Origin: Branchiostoma floridae
Taxonomy: Eukaryota; Chordata; Leptocardii; Amphioxiformes; Branchiostomatidae
Direction of reading: 5' to 3'
Assembly: GCF_000003815.2 (NCBI RefSeq)
Contig: NC_049996.1
Coordinates: 3,618,572-3,682,571, forward strand
Length of the DNA stretch: 64,000 nucleotides
The notes under the pieces were generated by a model, which did not search any database, was not told the DNA's origin, and saw only the letters and a program-made list of their open reading frames with translations. The position numbers and the translations under genes were made by a program. Positions 1 through 9,667 of this stretch are shown piece after piece; within the stretch, counting starts at the first letter, position 1; each line of letters begins with the position of its first letter.

Positions 1-3000
1 TGTCTCGGATTCTTTTACATCTGTTGACTTGCTTGTGCTCCCCGATGCCGTACTCTGTTTCTTGTCGTCTTCCAAAGCTAACAATGCTTCCTCGAACTTC
101 TCAGAAGCAATCTTGGTGTACTTGTTGTTATACGGCTGATTCTTGGTACCGGCCATGACTTCAAGTATCTTCTGAAGGAGCTTGGATCTTTGTGATTTCT
201 TTTTATACTGGTCGTCTGTGTAGTTGTCGAAGATCACGTATCTGTCTTTGACGTGTTTCAGTAGCTCCTTGAACCATTTGGGGTTGCTGTCAGCGAACAC
301 GCAGTCTTCCAAAGTGTAACCGTGTCGCTCAGATTTCTTCTCAAAATCATCCCCGTAGGTAAAAAGGATTATGACATGCTTGAGGATGTCTTGTCGAAAC
401 ATTTGGAGTAGACTGTCGTAGGCCCTTTTCTCTTCGTCTGTAAAGCGAGGGGGGAACCTGAAAACCAGTATAATGGCGTGTATACCACTATGTGCTAGAA
501 GATGCACCCTACTTATCTCTTGGATAACTGTCTCATGTGGTACATCGGTATCAGCAAACCCTGGTGTATCAATAACATTGAGAATGTATCCGTTAATACA
601 GGCCTTAGCGTTATCACAGTTCTTAGTTTGAGATCCCCCCATGTCAGACTCCTCGAACACCCTGTCTCCAACAATGCTGTTACCAGTGGCGCTCTTACCA
701 CTCCCCGTCCTTCCCAGCAGCACTATGTTGTACGGAGGCTGAAAATAATAACAGATGCACATCCAATATAAACAATATATATATATATATCTAAATCTAT
801 ATCATACAGATTTGGATATAGATATTGTTTATCTATATCTATATCTTTATCTATATCTATATCTATCTAGTATCTATCTATCTATTTATCTTTCAGTCAC
901 TCACTCACTCACTCACTCACTCACTCACTCACTCACTCACTCACTCACTCACCCTCGTCAGATTATCTATCTATTTATTTATCTATCTATATCTATATAT
1001 CTATATCTATCTATCTATATCTATTTATTTATCTATCTATCTATCTACATCTATATCTATCTATATCTATCTATCTATATCTATCTATATCTATTTATTT
1101 ATATCTATATCTATATCTATACATGTCTCCCCCCCCCCTCTCTCTATATATAGATACATAGATGCATGCAAGGCTTATGGCTTCTATTTGTATGTAAATA
1201 TGACCTTTTTAAGTGACGATTAACTCTTTACCTGCCAATGTACTTGAGCCGCAAGGGGTGACACATCTGCGTAAAATAGACATTATTGGAACTTTTATTT
1301 AGAAAACAACAGGAGGAAAAGATTCAAATTAGATGCTTCAGATACATTTTAGAATTAATGCAAATTAGATTCTAACAGTTGCTTACCCGGTGTCTGGCTC
1401 CTTGGTTCGAGCATTTCAGCCAAATAGTCCTGTTTGACGTCATCTTGGCGCAGTGCCGAGCAGAGAGACTGGACCGCCCGCTCCCCACCTCTGGCTATCT
1501 CTTCAAGTATCAACTCGTTCAACAGCTTGATAAGATAAAAGAGTTTTGGAAATGTTTTAATCACAATTAAGGGATGAAGTACACTTCATTAGTAAACCTC
1601 TTCACTATGAGGACAAACAAAAGGGGCTTTTTGCCATCAGTTACCACAATTTCCCCGAGCTTTTAGTTTTCTCTTGAAAACGTAAAAGAAGCTTTACTAG
1701 AATCACAAGACATCATCATTTAAAGGAGTCACTATTCATTGGCCACTGCCTCCAAAGAAGAAGCCTGCTTTATCCGAATGAAAGCTCATCTGTGTTGGTA
1801 AATTCCATAGTGAAACGTTTAAACTTTGTTCCAACACAAGGGAAGAAACTCACCATAAATTTTCGGCCGAACACTCCGACCTTCATCAGATGAATGATTC
1901 GCTGCACTAATCCGGAAGTCGTCGGATGACGTCAGGTAGCAGCGAATCATAAATGGCGGGAAGGCGAAACCTGCCACCGTCACGGTTCAATGAGGGTTGA
2001 TGTGCCCTGATGTAGATAGCCTCCTTGACGCCCCTCACGAACCAATCCTGTTCAGAGTCCAAGATGCGAACTTGGTCCAGAGACACGGAGTGGCCCGGAG
2101 ATTCGACGTGTATATGCTGAGACACTTCTGAAGATGTTGAACTGCGACGTTTATGTTCCATGAAACGGGTTCTTAATGATCGTGCCGTTTCCCCGATGTA
2201 CGACTCAGTGCACGGACCTCTGAGGTTCTGTCCCGTACAACGAATGTGGTAAACCACGCCGCACTATTTTCTTTGGGCGTCTTATCCTTAGGCGCCACCA
2301 AAAGCTGCCTAAGTGTCCTAGTCGGCCTAAAGCAGGTCTTAATGCCGTGTGAGTTGAAGGTTCTACGTAAGGCTTCAGACAAATTTTGAATATATGGCAA
2401 CACTACTAGTCCCTTGTTTACAGAAGTGGGGCGGTTTTGATTGCCAGTCCTAGTAGTTTTGGGTGCTGTCGCTCTGGACACTGCCCACTCGGGGTAACCA
2501 CACTTACGTAAAGCTTGAGTAATGCGTTCTGTCTCTCTTTTTCTATCTTCCGGGTTGGTGATGATAGAATCAGCCCTATGGAACAAGGTACTGATGACAC
2601 CCAATTTGTGTTCTAATGGGTGACTAGAGTGGAAATTTAAATACTGCTCCGTATGTGTGGGTTTTCTATAAATTGTTAAAACATCTTCAGAAGTGTCTCA
2701 GCATATACACGTCGAATCTCCGGGCCACTCCGTGTCTCTGGACCAAGCTCGCATCTTGGATTCCGAACAGGACTGGTTCGTGAGGGGCGTCAAGGAGGCT
2801 ATTTACATCAGGGCACATCAACCCTCATTGAACCGTGATGGTGGCAGGTTTCGCCTTCCCGCCATTTATGATTCGCTGCTACCTGACGTCATCCGACGAC
2901 TTCCGGATTAGTGCAGCGAATCATTCATCTGATGAAGGTCGGAGTGTTCGGCCGAAAATTTATGGTGAGTTTCTTCCCTTGTGTTGGAACAAAGTTTAAA

Positions 3001-5096
3001 CTTTTCACTAAAGAAGCCTGCTTTGTTCATTGTCACATTATGTTTTCACCATGTACTTAAATTGTAATTAGCCTCCGGGCATAAACTTGAAAATTTAAAG
3101 AAAAAAAAAAACTTTCTTTCCTATAAAGCGCCATATCTTTGGTACACTAAAAAAACGACTTTTTAAAATGTTTCCTTTGATTTTCTTTGTTGCTTTTTTA
3201 CGATGAAAATATCTTTCACAAACAACAACATTTGCTAATCACCTGTTTCCTTTGTCCGGCTTCTGCTTTCATCTCGCCATGCTTCTCAATAGATACGATA
3301 CCGTCTTTGACCAGGTACTTGAGGATGTAGTTTCCCGCCATGTTCTTCACCAAGTTGGGATAGTTGCGACCGAGTGGGCTTGTTGTTTGTGTTGGTGAAA
3401 CAGCTGACGCTGCTGAAACAGTGCAACAGTGTACATCTAAATTTTAACACTTCCCACAATTGTTTGCTACAGGTGGCCATCAGATTTACGACAGTGTTAA
3501 ATATTGGAGTTCGAAACTGGCTGTTGACAAGATGATCAACAGAATGTTTGAACTATTAATACGATTATCCTGGGTCATCCTGTCAATAGTGCTATTTTCC
3601 CCACTATTGACAGGATGATCCTGTCAATATCCATAGGCTTGGGTCTTACTCGTAACATGGTATGATATTTTCTCATCCGGTTTCATGAAATTAATGATTA
3701 TCATATGCCCTAGATCTTGGGAAAACACGTTTGTAGATAGATAATCTGTAAATACATTTTGCTTTAATTTTACGGGAAGTTTACACGACAGTTTAAACAA
3801 ATACCAGGGTAAATCTCCTAAAAGATACAAACTCTTCGCGTTTACGATACTGTCGCAAACCTCCGACCACTTGTCCTTGTAACAAAGGATTATGGGAAGG
3901 GAACACAGCATCCGATACAACTTCCTACTGTATGATACAGTAAGCAATAAAAAGATAAGCTTTAACGATTAACAATAAACAGTTTGTTAATTAATGTTTT
4001 TTTACCTGCATTGCATTTCGGCGAGTCCTGTCGATTTTGTGAGACAGCATGGAAACTGGGAGCTGCAACATCCTTCATTTCAATGTTTATGTCTACCCAT
4101 GATCCCAAGTCGGCATACGCACTGCCTGAAAATGTTATAACGAAAAGGGGATTAAGTCTTCACTGATTAATTGTACACACACACACACACACACACACAC
4201 ACTCAAACACACAAACACACACACGCACACACACACACACACACACACGCTCACACACAAACACACACGTGCGCGCTCACACACACACTCACAGACACAC
4301 ACGTGCAAACACAGACACGCACACACACACGCTCACACAAACACACGCACACACACACACATACACACGCTCACATACACACGCACACACACAGACCACA
4401 TACACGCGCAGTCACACTCACACAAAATTATCACTGTAAATAGAAAATATAATTCGCTTTTTTACACATAACGTACTTTTAAGTGATAGAGACATGATAT
4501 CTACAAAGATATCTACCTCCAAGTCCCCCACAGAGAGCTGAGATGACCTCCACCTCATCGTAGCTTTTCGCATCCGGCGCCAAGTTTTCCTGTGCCTTCA
4601 GTGACAGAAAGCTCGCATGTGTAGCTTTCCCAAACGAGAATACCACATCCACATTGCCATAGACACTATAATCATCACTTTGATGTTGCCCATCCTCCTC
4701 TGCTTGTTGTGGTTTGATAGTGTTTATGATGACTAATTTTGAATCAGGGTACCTTTCCTCTTTCAGGATAGATGCAGCGTCTAAGGTTGTGGCTGTATAC
4801 CCTACGATGCAGCTGACATCTGTAGGAAGGTCAGGGAAATGTCTTGCATGGTATTCGCCTAACCAAGCGATATCTGGCACTCTTTTCCTCTTTGTGGTTT
4901 GTGGTTGGATGATGATGACCCCCTTTGTTCTTGCGTGTTTCAAATCGTCGTCGTTGTCTGTTAGGGCCAGAGTCGTGGAGTAAGTTTCCACGCCCCTGTT
5001 GTAAAGTTTCTGGGACAAGGTTGTGTTGATTTGGTTGACAGTTTGTCGGCTCTTGTCGTTTCGCTTCCAGTAGTCGTTTACAAGAAGTACAGCCAT
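1..5096 (-). CDS. GT4-like domain / CARD / AIG1 (GIMAP-type) GTPase, 5' six exons, runs off window
   Basis: Coding exons in transcription order: 5096-4517, 4125-4006, 3412-3243, 1525-1387, 1266-1232 and 738 to beyond 1. Phases match at every junction, giving about 594 codons so far. Residues 1-193 begin [10 protein letters not shown] and resemble the Rossmann-like N-domain of GT4 glycosyltransferases that I recall at the start of amphioxus and coral death-fold proteins; the usual GGIS stretch is missing. Residues about 255-336 form a CARD split by an intron after QRKQ ([16 protein letters not shown], then [17 protein letters not shown]). From residue 349 an AIG1 GTPase starts, with P-loop [13 protein letters not shown], switch-2 DTPGFAD and a TYGDD motif like the TRGDD of the family. 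The start ATG has a good context (gccATGg). A cytosolic immune-signalling NTPase is an inference; the domain order is read directly. The 3' end is outside the window. Confidence 0.8.
755..1160. repeat. TATC/TATA and CTCA microsatellite block
   Basis: Imperfect (TATC)n and (TA)n tracts surround a run of (CTCA)n at about 895-950, within the intron before the GTPase exon. The Tyr/Ile/Leu-rich open frames here are products of the repeat and are not genes. Confidence 0.95.
1232..1266 (-). other. 35-nt coding microexon linking CARD to GTPase
   Basis: The CARD exon ends in phase 1 and the GTPase exon opens in phase 0, so they cannot be joined directly. A 35-nt segment between a cgcag acceptor and a GCAG|gtaaag donor supplies D plus [11 protein letters not shown] and corrects the phase exactly. 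Confidence 0.7.
1861..1889 (-). ncRNA. Hammerhead-like ribozyme motif, Penelope left copy
   Basis: Reading the minus strand: CTGATGA, one extra A, a 6-bp stem GGTCGG/TCGGCC closed by AGTGT, then GAAA. This is the hammerhead core plus stem II. Stem III would be only the palindromic AATT, suggesting a dimeric form as reported for minimal hammerheads in metazoan Penelope elements. The extra A at the core/stem junction makes activity uncertain. Confidence 0.55.
1907..2604 (-). pseudogene. Penelope RT-linker and GIY-YIG endonuclease remnant
   Basis: Two overlapping frames together cover the C-terminal third of a Penelope polyprotein. The GIY-YIG module shows the SYIGET core, the R-x3-H-K helix and the conserved tail [14 protein letters not shown]. 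The main reverse-transcriptase catalytic domain is absent. The frame change near 2257-2270 prevents continuous translation. Confidence 0.8.
2693..2911 (+). pseudogene. Inverted copy of the Penelope GIY-YIG C-terminus
   Basis: This encodes the same 72-residue tail as the minus-strand copy ([18 protein letters not shown], then [16 protein letters not shown]) with one visible substitution. It is part of the inverted terminal repeat and not an independent gene. Confidence 0.85.
2929..2957 (+). ncRNA. Hammerhead-like ribozyme motif, Penelope right copy
   Basis: Identical core to the copy at 1861-1889 but on the plus strand, because the element's ends are inverted: CTGATGA at 2929-2935, stem II 2937-2942 with 2948-2953, GAAA at 2954-2957. 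Confidence 0.55.
3575..3618. repeat. Perfect 17-bp stem hairpin
   Basis: tcatcctgtcaatagtg at 3575-3591 is followed by a 10-nt loop and its exact reverse complement at 3602-3618. It lies in an intron of the CARD-GTPase gene. It is probably a MITE relic, since another partial copy of the stem follows at once. Confidence 0.8.
4168..4430. repeat. (CA)n microsatellite
   Basis: Imperfect CA/CACG dinucleotide run of about 260 bp in the first intron of the CARD-GTPase gene. The Thr/His and Cys/Val open frames across it are artefacts. Confidence 0.97.
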
Positions 5097-5164
5097 GGCT
5101 TTGTAGAGCTTTAGATGTTTTTTTTTGTGTGTGTAGAAAAACACGCTTTCGTTTAGTCCTCTGA

Positions 5165-5430
5165 CCCTTCTTAAGTTGATATGACCCGAAGCCTGACCGG
5201 TGACGTCACCAACAGATCAAAGGTGCCCGGTAATCAGTATCGGCCCCCGTCTTGGTTGAGGGATGGTTGATATATCTGGCGTATTTGTCTCCTCTTAGAA
5301 AGTTATTTCATTCCATGCCCAGTACCTTAACCGGAAGTGTGACGTCAGCAACGGGTCAAAGGTACATGACCGGCAGTCGGTATCGGCCCCGTCTCGGTTG
5401 AGGAATGGTTGATATCTCCGGCCTCTTTGA
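5165..5430 (-). mobile_element. Two tandem Penelope 3'-tail fragments
   Basis: Two degenerate copies (about 5170-5265 and 5335-5425) of the GIY-YIG C-terminal coding tail read on the minus strand, with the recognisable stretch around PQPRRGRYRLPVMYL and ttgctgacgtcac. They lie just upstream of the CARD-GTPase start codon. Confidence 0.6.
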
Positions 5431-5639
5431 CAATCCTAAGCTATCTAATATCAAAATAAAATTGGCATTCAGACTGTCTATTTCCATTGCAACTGAGAAG
5501 TTTGGAAGTAGTTTACATAGAGTTTGAATACCCATAACTAATACATTTAGTTTCACTTTCTCTTTCAAAAGTTTGGCACACCCAAACGTACACTTTTTAC
5601 TTTCGGCCTCAATCGCTGTCTACCACTCAAAAATCATAG

Positions 5640-5870
5640 CCACATTATGACTCGAGATATCAAACCTGGAAGTTCCACTGTAGTACAATACGAGCCGCTA
5701 GGGGGCCCAACATCTAATCGTTTCCAGGTCTCATCGACACCTACCCACAAAACGAATACCAATTATCACTATCCTGATTCATGTACTCTCGAGTTATCAT
5801 GGACTTTTCTACACACACAAACGTACAAACGTTACCCAAAATATAACCCTCTCGGCGAAGGTAATTATAT
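5640..5870. repeat. Dispersed intronic/intergenic repeat
   Basis: A segment running from gatatcaaacctggaagttc to ctcggcgaaggtaat. Related copies occur at about 33410-33600 and 34490-34640, and its terminal ggcgaaggtaat motif recurs at 13143 and 33880. No coding capacity seen; family unknown to me. Confidence 0.6.
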
Positions 5871-7081
5871 TGTCAACGATTGGAGAAAGAGGAACTAGTG
5901 TACATGAGCGAAAGTTAGTAACCACGGGGAGGGTCTTTTTAGCGAATGCCCACAAACGCCCACTCTAGAGAAGTCCGCGCTGCACGAATCTCATTTTTTT
6001 TGCTTGGAATATGTCCACGTTGTGCTCCCATGTATTAATCCTGAGTTTCAAGTCAATCCATTGACCCGAAGTGACATAAATCAAAGTTTTCGATTCTCGA
6101 TGGTCTTTTTAGCGAACGCCCAGCAAAATGTCTTTTTAGCGAATGCCCACTATATCCACAAAAATATCGGCCGTCGCGCAACGACACCTAAACCTACCGC
6201 CACAAACATGTTCAAGATGGTGTCCCATTGATGTGTACGGAGTTTCCGTGCTTTACAAGCATTTTAAGTCCCTGTTTTTGGTCAAAATATACGGCGACGA
6301 TACTACCATACTTTAACTATAGCAATTCAAAATGGCGGGCACTAGTCATGTGACCTCCTTGCGGGACTGTTCTATAAGTATCGCGGGAGGGACTGTTGTA
6401 GCATAGCTTCTCATACAACCATTTTAGAGTGAATTCTGAACAAGATTTTCATTTCATAGTGCTATCATCTGACTGATATTTACAATGTGGTCATTTTTTC
6501 TGTGCTATTATTACCCAGGTTTGAGGAACTTAGTGCAAATGTGGATATTGATTCACCTCAGTGCCCAATTAATGTACAAAAGGCCCAGACACATTAGTGT
6601 TATAAACCTGAATAGGGGCAGGTAACCAATACTAGAAAAACATAGCTATTTATTATTAACAATACTATTTACATTATAATAATAACTCTTCACCAAACTG
6701 GACTTTTCGTATCTTTATTTATCACAGAAACATTGTTACAATGAGGATTTGATTAGATGAGTATCTGAAACAGTGTGTACAAACTTATTTCAAATACAAA
6801 AATGTATTTCGTTTCACTTCCTAAATATTTTTAAAGTATTGGAAGAAGTTGCGCATAAACAATATTAATTGCATTATTTATGTGCAGTAAAATGTGACCA
6901 CATGCTATCAATAGCCTAATAAAATGTTGGAACATGGCACAAGCGGGCTCCCCTTCTGAGTACAGAAAGGAAATGTTTTATAACATTAAGTTATGACGTA
7001 GAAAATTTCAATTGTAAAATGTACCTTTATTAACATTTACAAACAAATTGTTTTTTTCTCTTCTTAATAAATTACAACAAT

Positions 7082-7480
7082 ACAGGTAAGTAAGGTGTGT
7101 TTCCTTTTATAACAGGCCAGGTAAGACACCGTACAGGTAAGTAAGGTGTGTTTCCTTTTATAGCAGACCAGGTAAGACACCGTACAGGTGAGTAAGGTGT
7201 GTTTCCTTGACTACAGACTAGGTAAGACACCTTACAGGTGAGCAACGTGTATTTCCTTTCATTACAGACCAGGTAAGACACCGTACAGGTAAGTAACGTG
7301 TAGTTCCTTTGATTACAGACCAGGTAAGACACTGTACAGGTGAGTAAGGTGTGTTTCCTTGACTACAGACTAGGTAAGACACCGTACAGGTGAGTAACGT
7401 GTATTTCCTTTGATTACAGACCAGGTAAGACACCATACAGGTGAGTAACGTGTATTTCCTTGATCACAGACCAGGTAAGA
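7082..7480. repeat. Tandem repeat, left core, rich in splice-donor-like motifs
   Basis: About eight units of roughly 50 bp, each with two sites resembling consensus 5' splice sites on the plus strand (caggtaagac and caggtgagt or caggtaagt). The same units occur inverted at about 8230-8505. Confidence 0.9.
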
Positions 7481-7499
7481 CAGTATATAGGCAAAGGAA

Positions 7500-7807
7500 A
7501 GTGGCTCTCACGTCCAAGTAATACTCTGTCTGGTCTATAGGCAAAGTAAAGACATCTTACTTACCTGTATAATGGCCTATCTGGTCTATAGGCAAAGGAA
7601 AGACACCTTACTCACCTGTTTAATGGCCTATCTGGTCTATAGGCAAAGGAAAGACACCTTATTCACCTGTATAATGGCCTATCTTGTATATAGGCAAGGG
7701 AAAGACACCTTACTTACCTGTATAATGCCCCATCTGGTATATAGGCGAAGGAAAGACACCTAACTTACCTGTATAATACCCTATCTGGTCTACAGGCAAA
7801 GGAAAGT
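7500..7807. repeat. Tandem repeat, central core
   Basis: Units of about 53 bp containing ctatctggtctataggc, aaaggaaagacacctta and cacctgtataatggc. These are diverged, oppositely oriented relatives of the flanking arrays. The array runs into the N gap. Confidence 0.9.
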
Positions 7808-7907
7808 NNNNNNNNNNNNNNNNNNNNNNNNNNNNNNNNNNNNNNNNNNNNNNNNNNNNNNNNNNNNNNNNNNNNNNNNNNNNNNNNNNNNNNNNNNNNN
7901 NNNNNNN
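7808..7907. other. Assembly gap (100 N)
   Basis: Exactly 100 N inside the tandem-repeat core, probably a gap of unknown size. Confidence 0.99.
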
Positions 7908-8505
7908 ATACCCTATCTGGTCGGTTTTTTTCCCTGGGTACGGCGCTATTGGGGTTCCGGGGAAAGAGAGGGTCCTTCTTTTCGCGGTGAAAAATTACCT
8001 GTCTGTGTCAAAGGGAAAGAGGGAGGACTGTTTTCTTCCAGTAATCTGGGTCTGACGTGGATAGAGTGAAAGGAGAAAACTCGTTATCCACCTTTTAAAG
8101 GCCCTATCCGGCTATTGGGCAGATGGGAAAAGCGCCTTGCCCTCGCGTATAGACCCGTTCCGGGTTGGACAGGAAAGTAAAGCCACTTACTTCCCCGTAT
8201 AGTGCCCTATCTGGTCTGTAGGCAAAGGAAAGACGCCTTACTCATCTGTGCGGTGTCTTACCTGGTCTGTAATCAAAGGAAACACACGTTACTCACCTGT
8301 ACGGTGTCTTACCTAGTCTGTTATAAAAGGAAACACACCTTACTTACCTGTATGGTGTCTTACCTGGCCTGTAGTCAAGGAAACACACCTTACTCACCTG
8401 TACGGTGTCTTACCTGGTCTGCTATAAAAGGAAACACACCTTACTTACCTGTACGGTGTCTTACCTGGCCTGTTATAAAAGGAAACACACCTTACTTACC
8501 TGTAT
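7908..8505. repeat. Tandem repeat, right core, with a corrupted-looking stretch
   Basis: From about 8200 the units are the inverted counterparts of 7082-7480. Between 7915 and 8190 the sequence keeps only traces of the repeat and contains many homopolymer runs and random-looking changes, as expected from poor read quality beside a gap. Confidence 0.7.
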
Positions 8506-9667
8506 TGTTGTAATTTATTAAGAAGAGAAAAAAACAATTTGTTTGTAAATGTTAATAAAGGTACATTTTACAATTGAAATTTTCTACGTCATAACTTAAT
8601 GTTATAAAACATTTCCTTTCTGTACTCAGAAGGGGAGCCCGCTTGTGCCATGTTCCAACATTTTATTAGGCTATTGATAGCATGTGGTCACATTTTACTG
8701 CACATAAATAATGCAATTAATATTGTTTATGCGCAACTTCTTCCAATACTTTAAAAATATTTAGGAAGTGAAACGAAATACATTTTTGTATTTGAAATAA
8801 GTTTGTACACACTGTTTCAGATACTCATCTAATCAAATCCTCATTGTAACAATGTTTCTGTGATAAATAAAGATAAGAAAAGTCCAGTTTGGTGAAGAGT
8901 TATTATTATAATGTAAATAGTATTGTTAATAATAAATAGCTATGTTTTTCTAGTATTGGTTACCTGCCCCTATTCAGGTTTATAACACTAATGTGTCTGG
9001 GCCTTTTGTACATTAATTGGGCACTGAGGTGAATCAATATCCACATTTGCACTAAGTTCCTCAAACCTGGGTAATAATAGCACAGAAAAAATGACCACAT
9101 TGTAAATATCAGTCAGATGATAGCACTATGAAATGAAAATCTTGTTCAGAATTCACTCTAAAATGGTTGTATGAGAAGCTATGCTACAACAGTCCCTCCC
9201 GCGATACTTATAGAACAGTCCCGCAAGGAGGTCACATGACTAGTGCCCGCCATTTTGAATTGCTATAGTTAAAGTATGGTAGTATCGTCGCCGTATATTT
9301 TGACCAAAAACAGGGACTTAAAATGCTTGTAAAGCACGGAAACTCCGTACACATCAATGGGACACCATCTTGAACATGTTTGTGGCGGTAGGTTTAGGTG
9401 TCGTTGCGCGACGGCCGATATTTTTGTGGATATAGTGGGCATTCGCTAAAAAGACATTTTGCTGGGCGTTCGCTAAAAAGACCATCGAGAATCGAAAACT
9501 TTGATTTATGTCACTTCGGGTCAATGGATTGACTTGAAACTCAGGATTAATACATGGGAGCACAACGTGGACATATTCCAAGCAAAAAAAATGAGATTCG
9601 TGCAGCGCGGACTTCTCTAGAGTGGGCGTTTGTGGGCATTCGCTAAAAAGACCATGCGGTAACCACG

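Larger units (their letters stand above)
1772..3010 (-). mobile_element. Penelope-like element, truncated, with inverted terminal copies
   Basis: The minus strand carries the C-terminal part of a Penelope-type polyprotein. One frame (2604-2173) holds the end of the reverse-transcriptase and linker region ([20 protein letters not shown]). Another frame (2257-1907) holds a GIY-YIG endonuclease ([19 protein letters not shown], later [16 protein letters not shown]). A frameshift or stop separates them, so the copy is dead. The segment at about 1807-2137 recurs inverted at about 2678-3013 with near identity, the fold-back arrangement of Penelope terminal repeats. A 14-bp direct repeat (aagaagcctgcttt) at 1758-1771 and 3011-3024 is a likely target duplication. 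It sits in an intron of the CARD-GTPase gene. Confidence 0.85.
5918..9667. mobile_element. Fold-back DNA element with arms over 1.1 kb and 9-bp target duplication
   Basis: The left arm (from 5932) is repeated inverted in the right arm (to 9653) and stays nearly identical through the unique part (to about 7080 and from about 8510). Symmetry continues through the tandem-repeat core. Both ends carry ggtctttttagcgaatgccc, and related internal motifs occur near 6105 and 6130. A direct repeat gtaaccacg at 5918-5926 and 9659-9667 is a candidate 9-bp target duplication, which would fit a Mutator-type element. No transposase frame is visible; the only matching frames are mirror translations of the arms. 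The centre is broken by an assembly gap. Confidence 0.8.

Noticed and set aside
755-1223. Two long plus-strand open frames rich in Tyr, Ile, Leu and Ser
   Set aside because: They are translations of TATC/CTCA microsatellites.
4135-4443. Cys/Val-rich and Thr/His-rich frames
   Set aside because: Both come from the (CA)n tract.
7082-8505. Regular repeats considered as a CRISPR array
   Set aside because: No unique spacers, eukaryotic context, no cas genes; the units are contiguous and diverge like a minisatellite.
7072-8513. Open frames with repeated SYLVCNQRKHTLLTC-like units, resembling a repeat protein
   Set aside because: Unit length follows the non-coding tandem array, frames occur on both strands, and they run into a fold-back transposon core.
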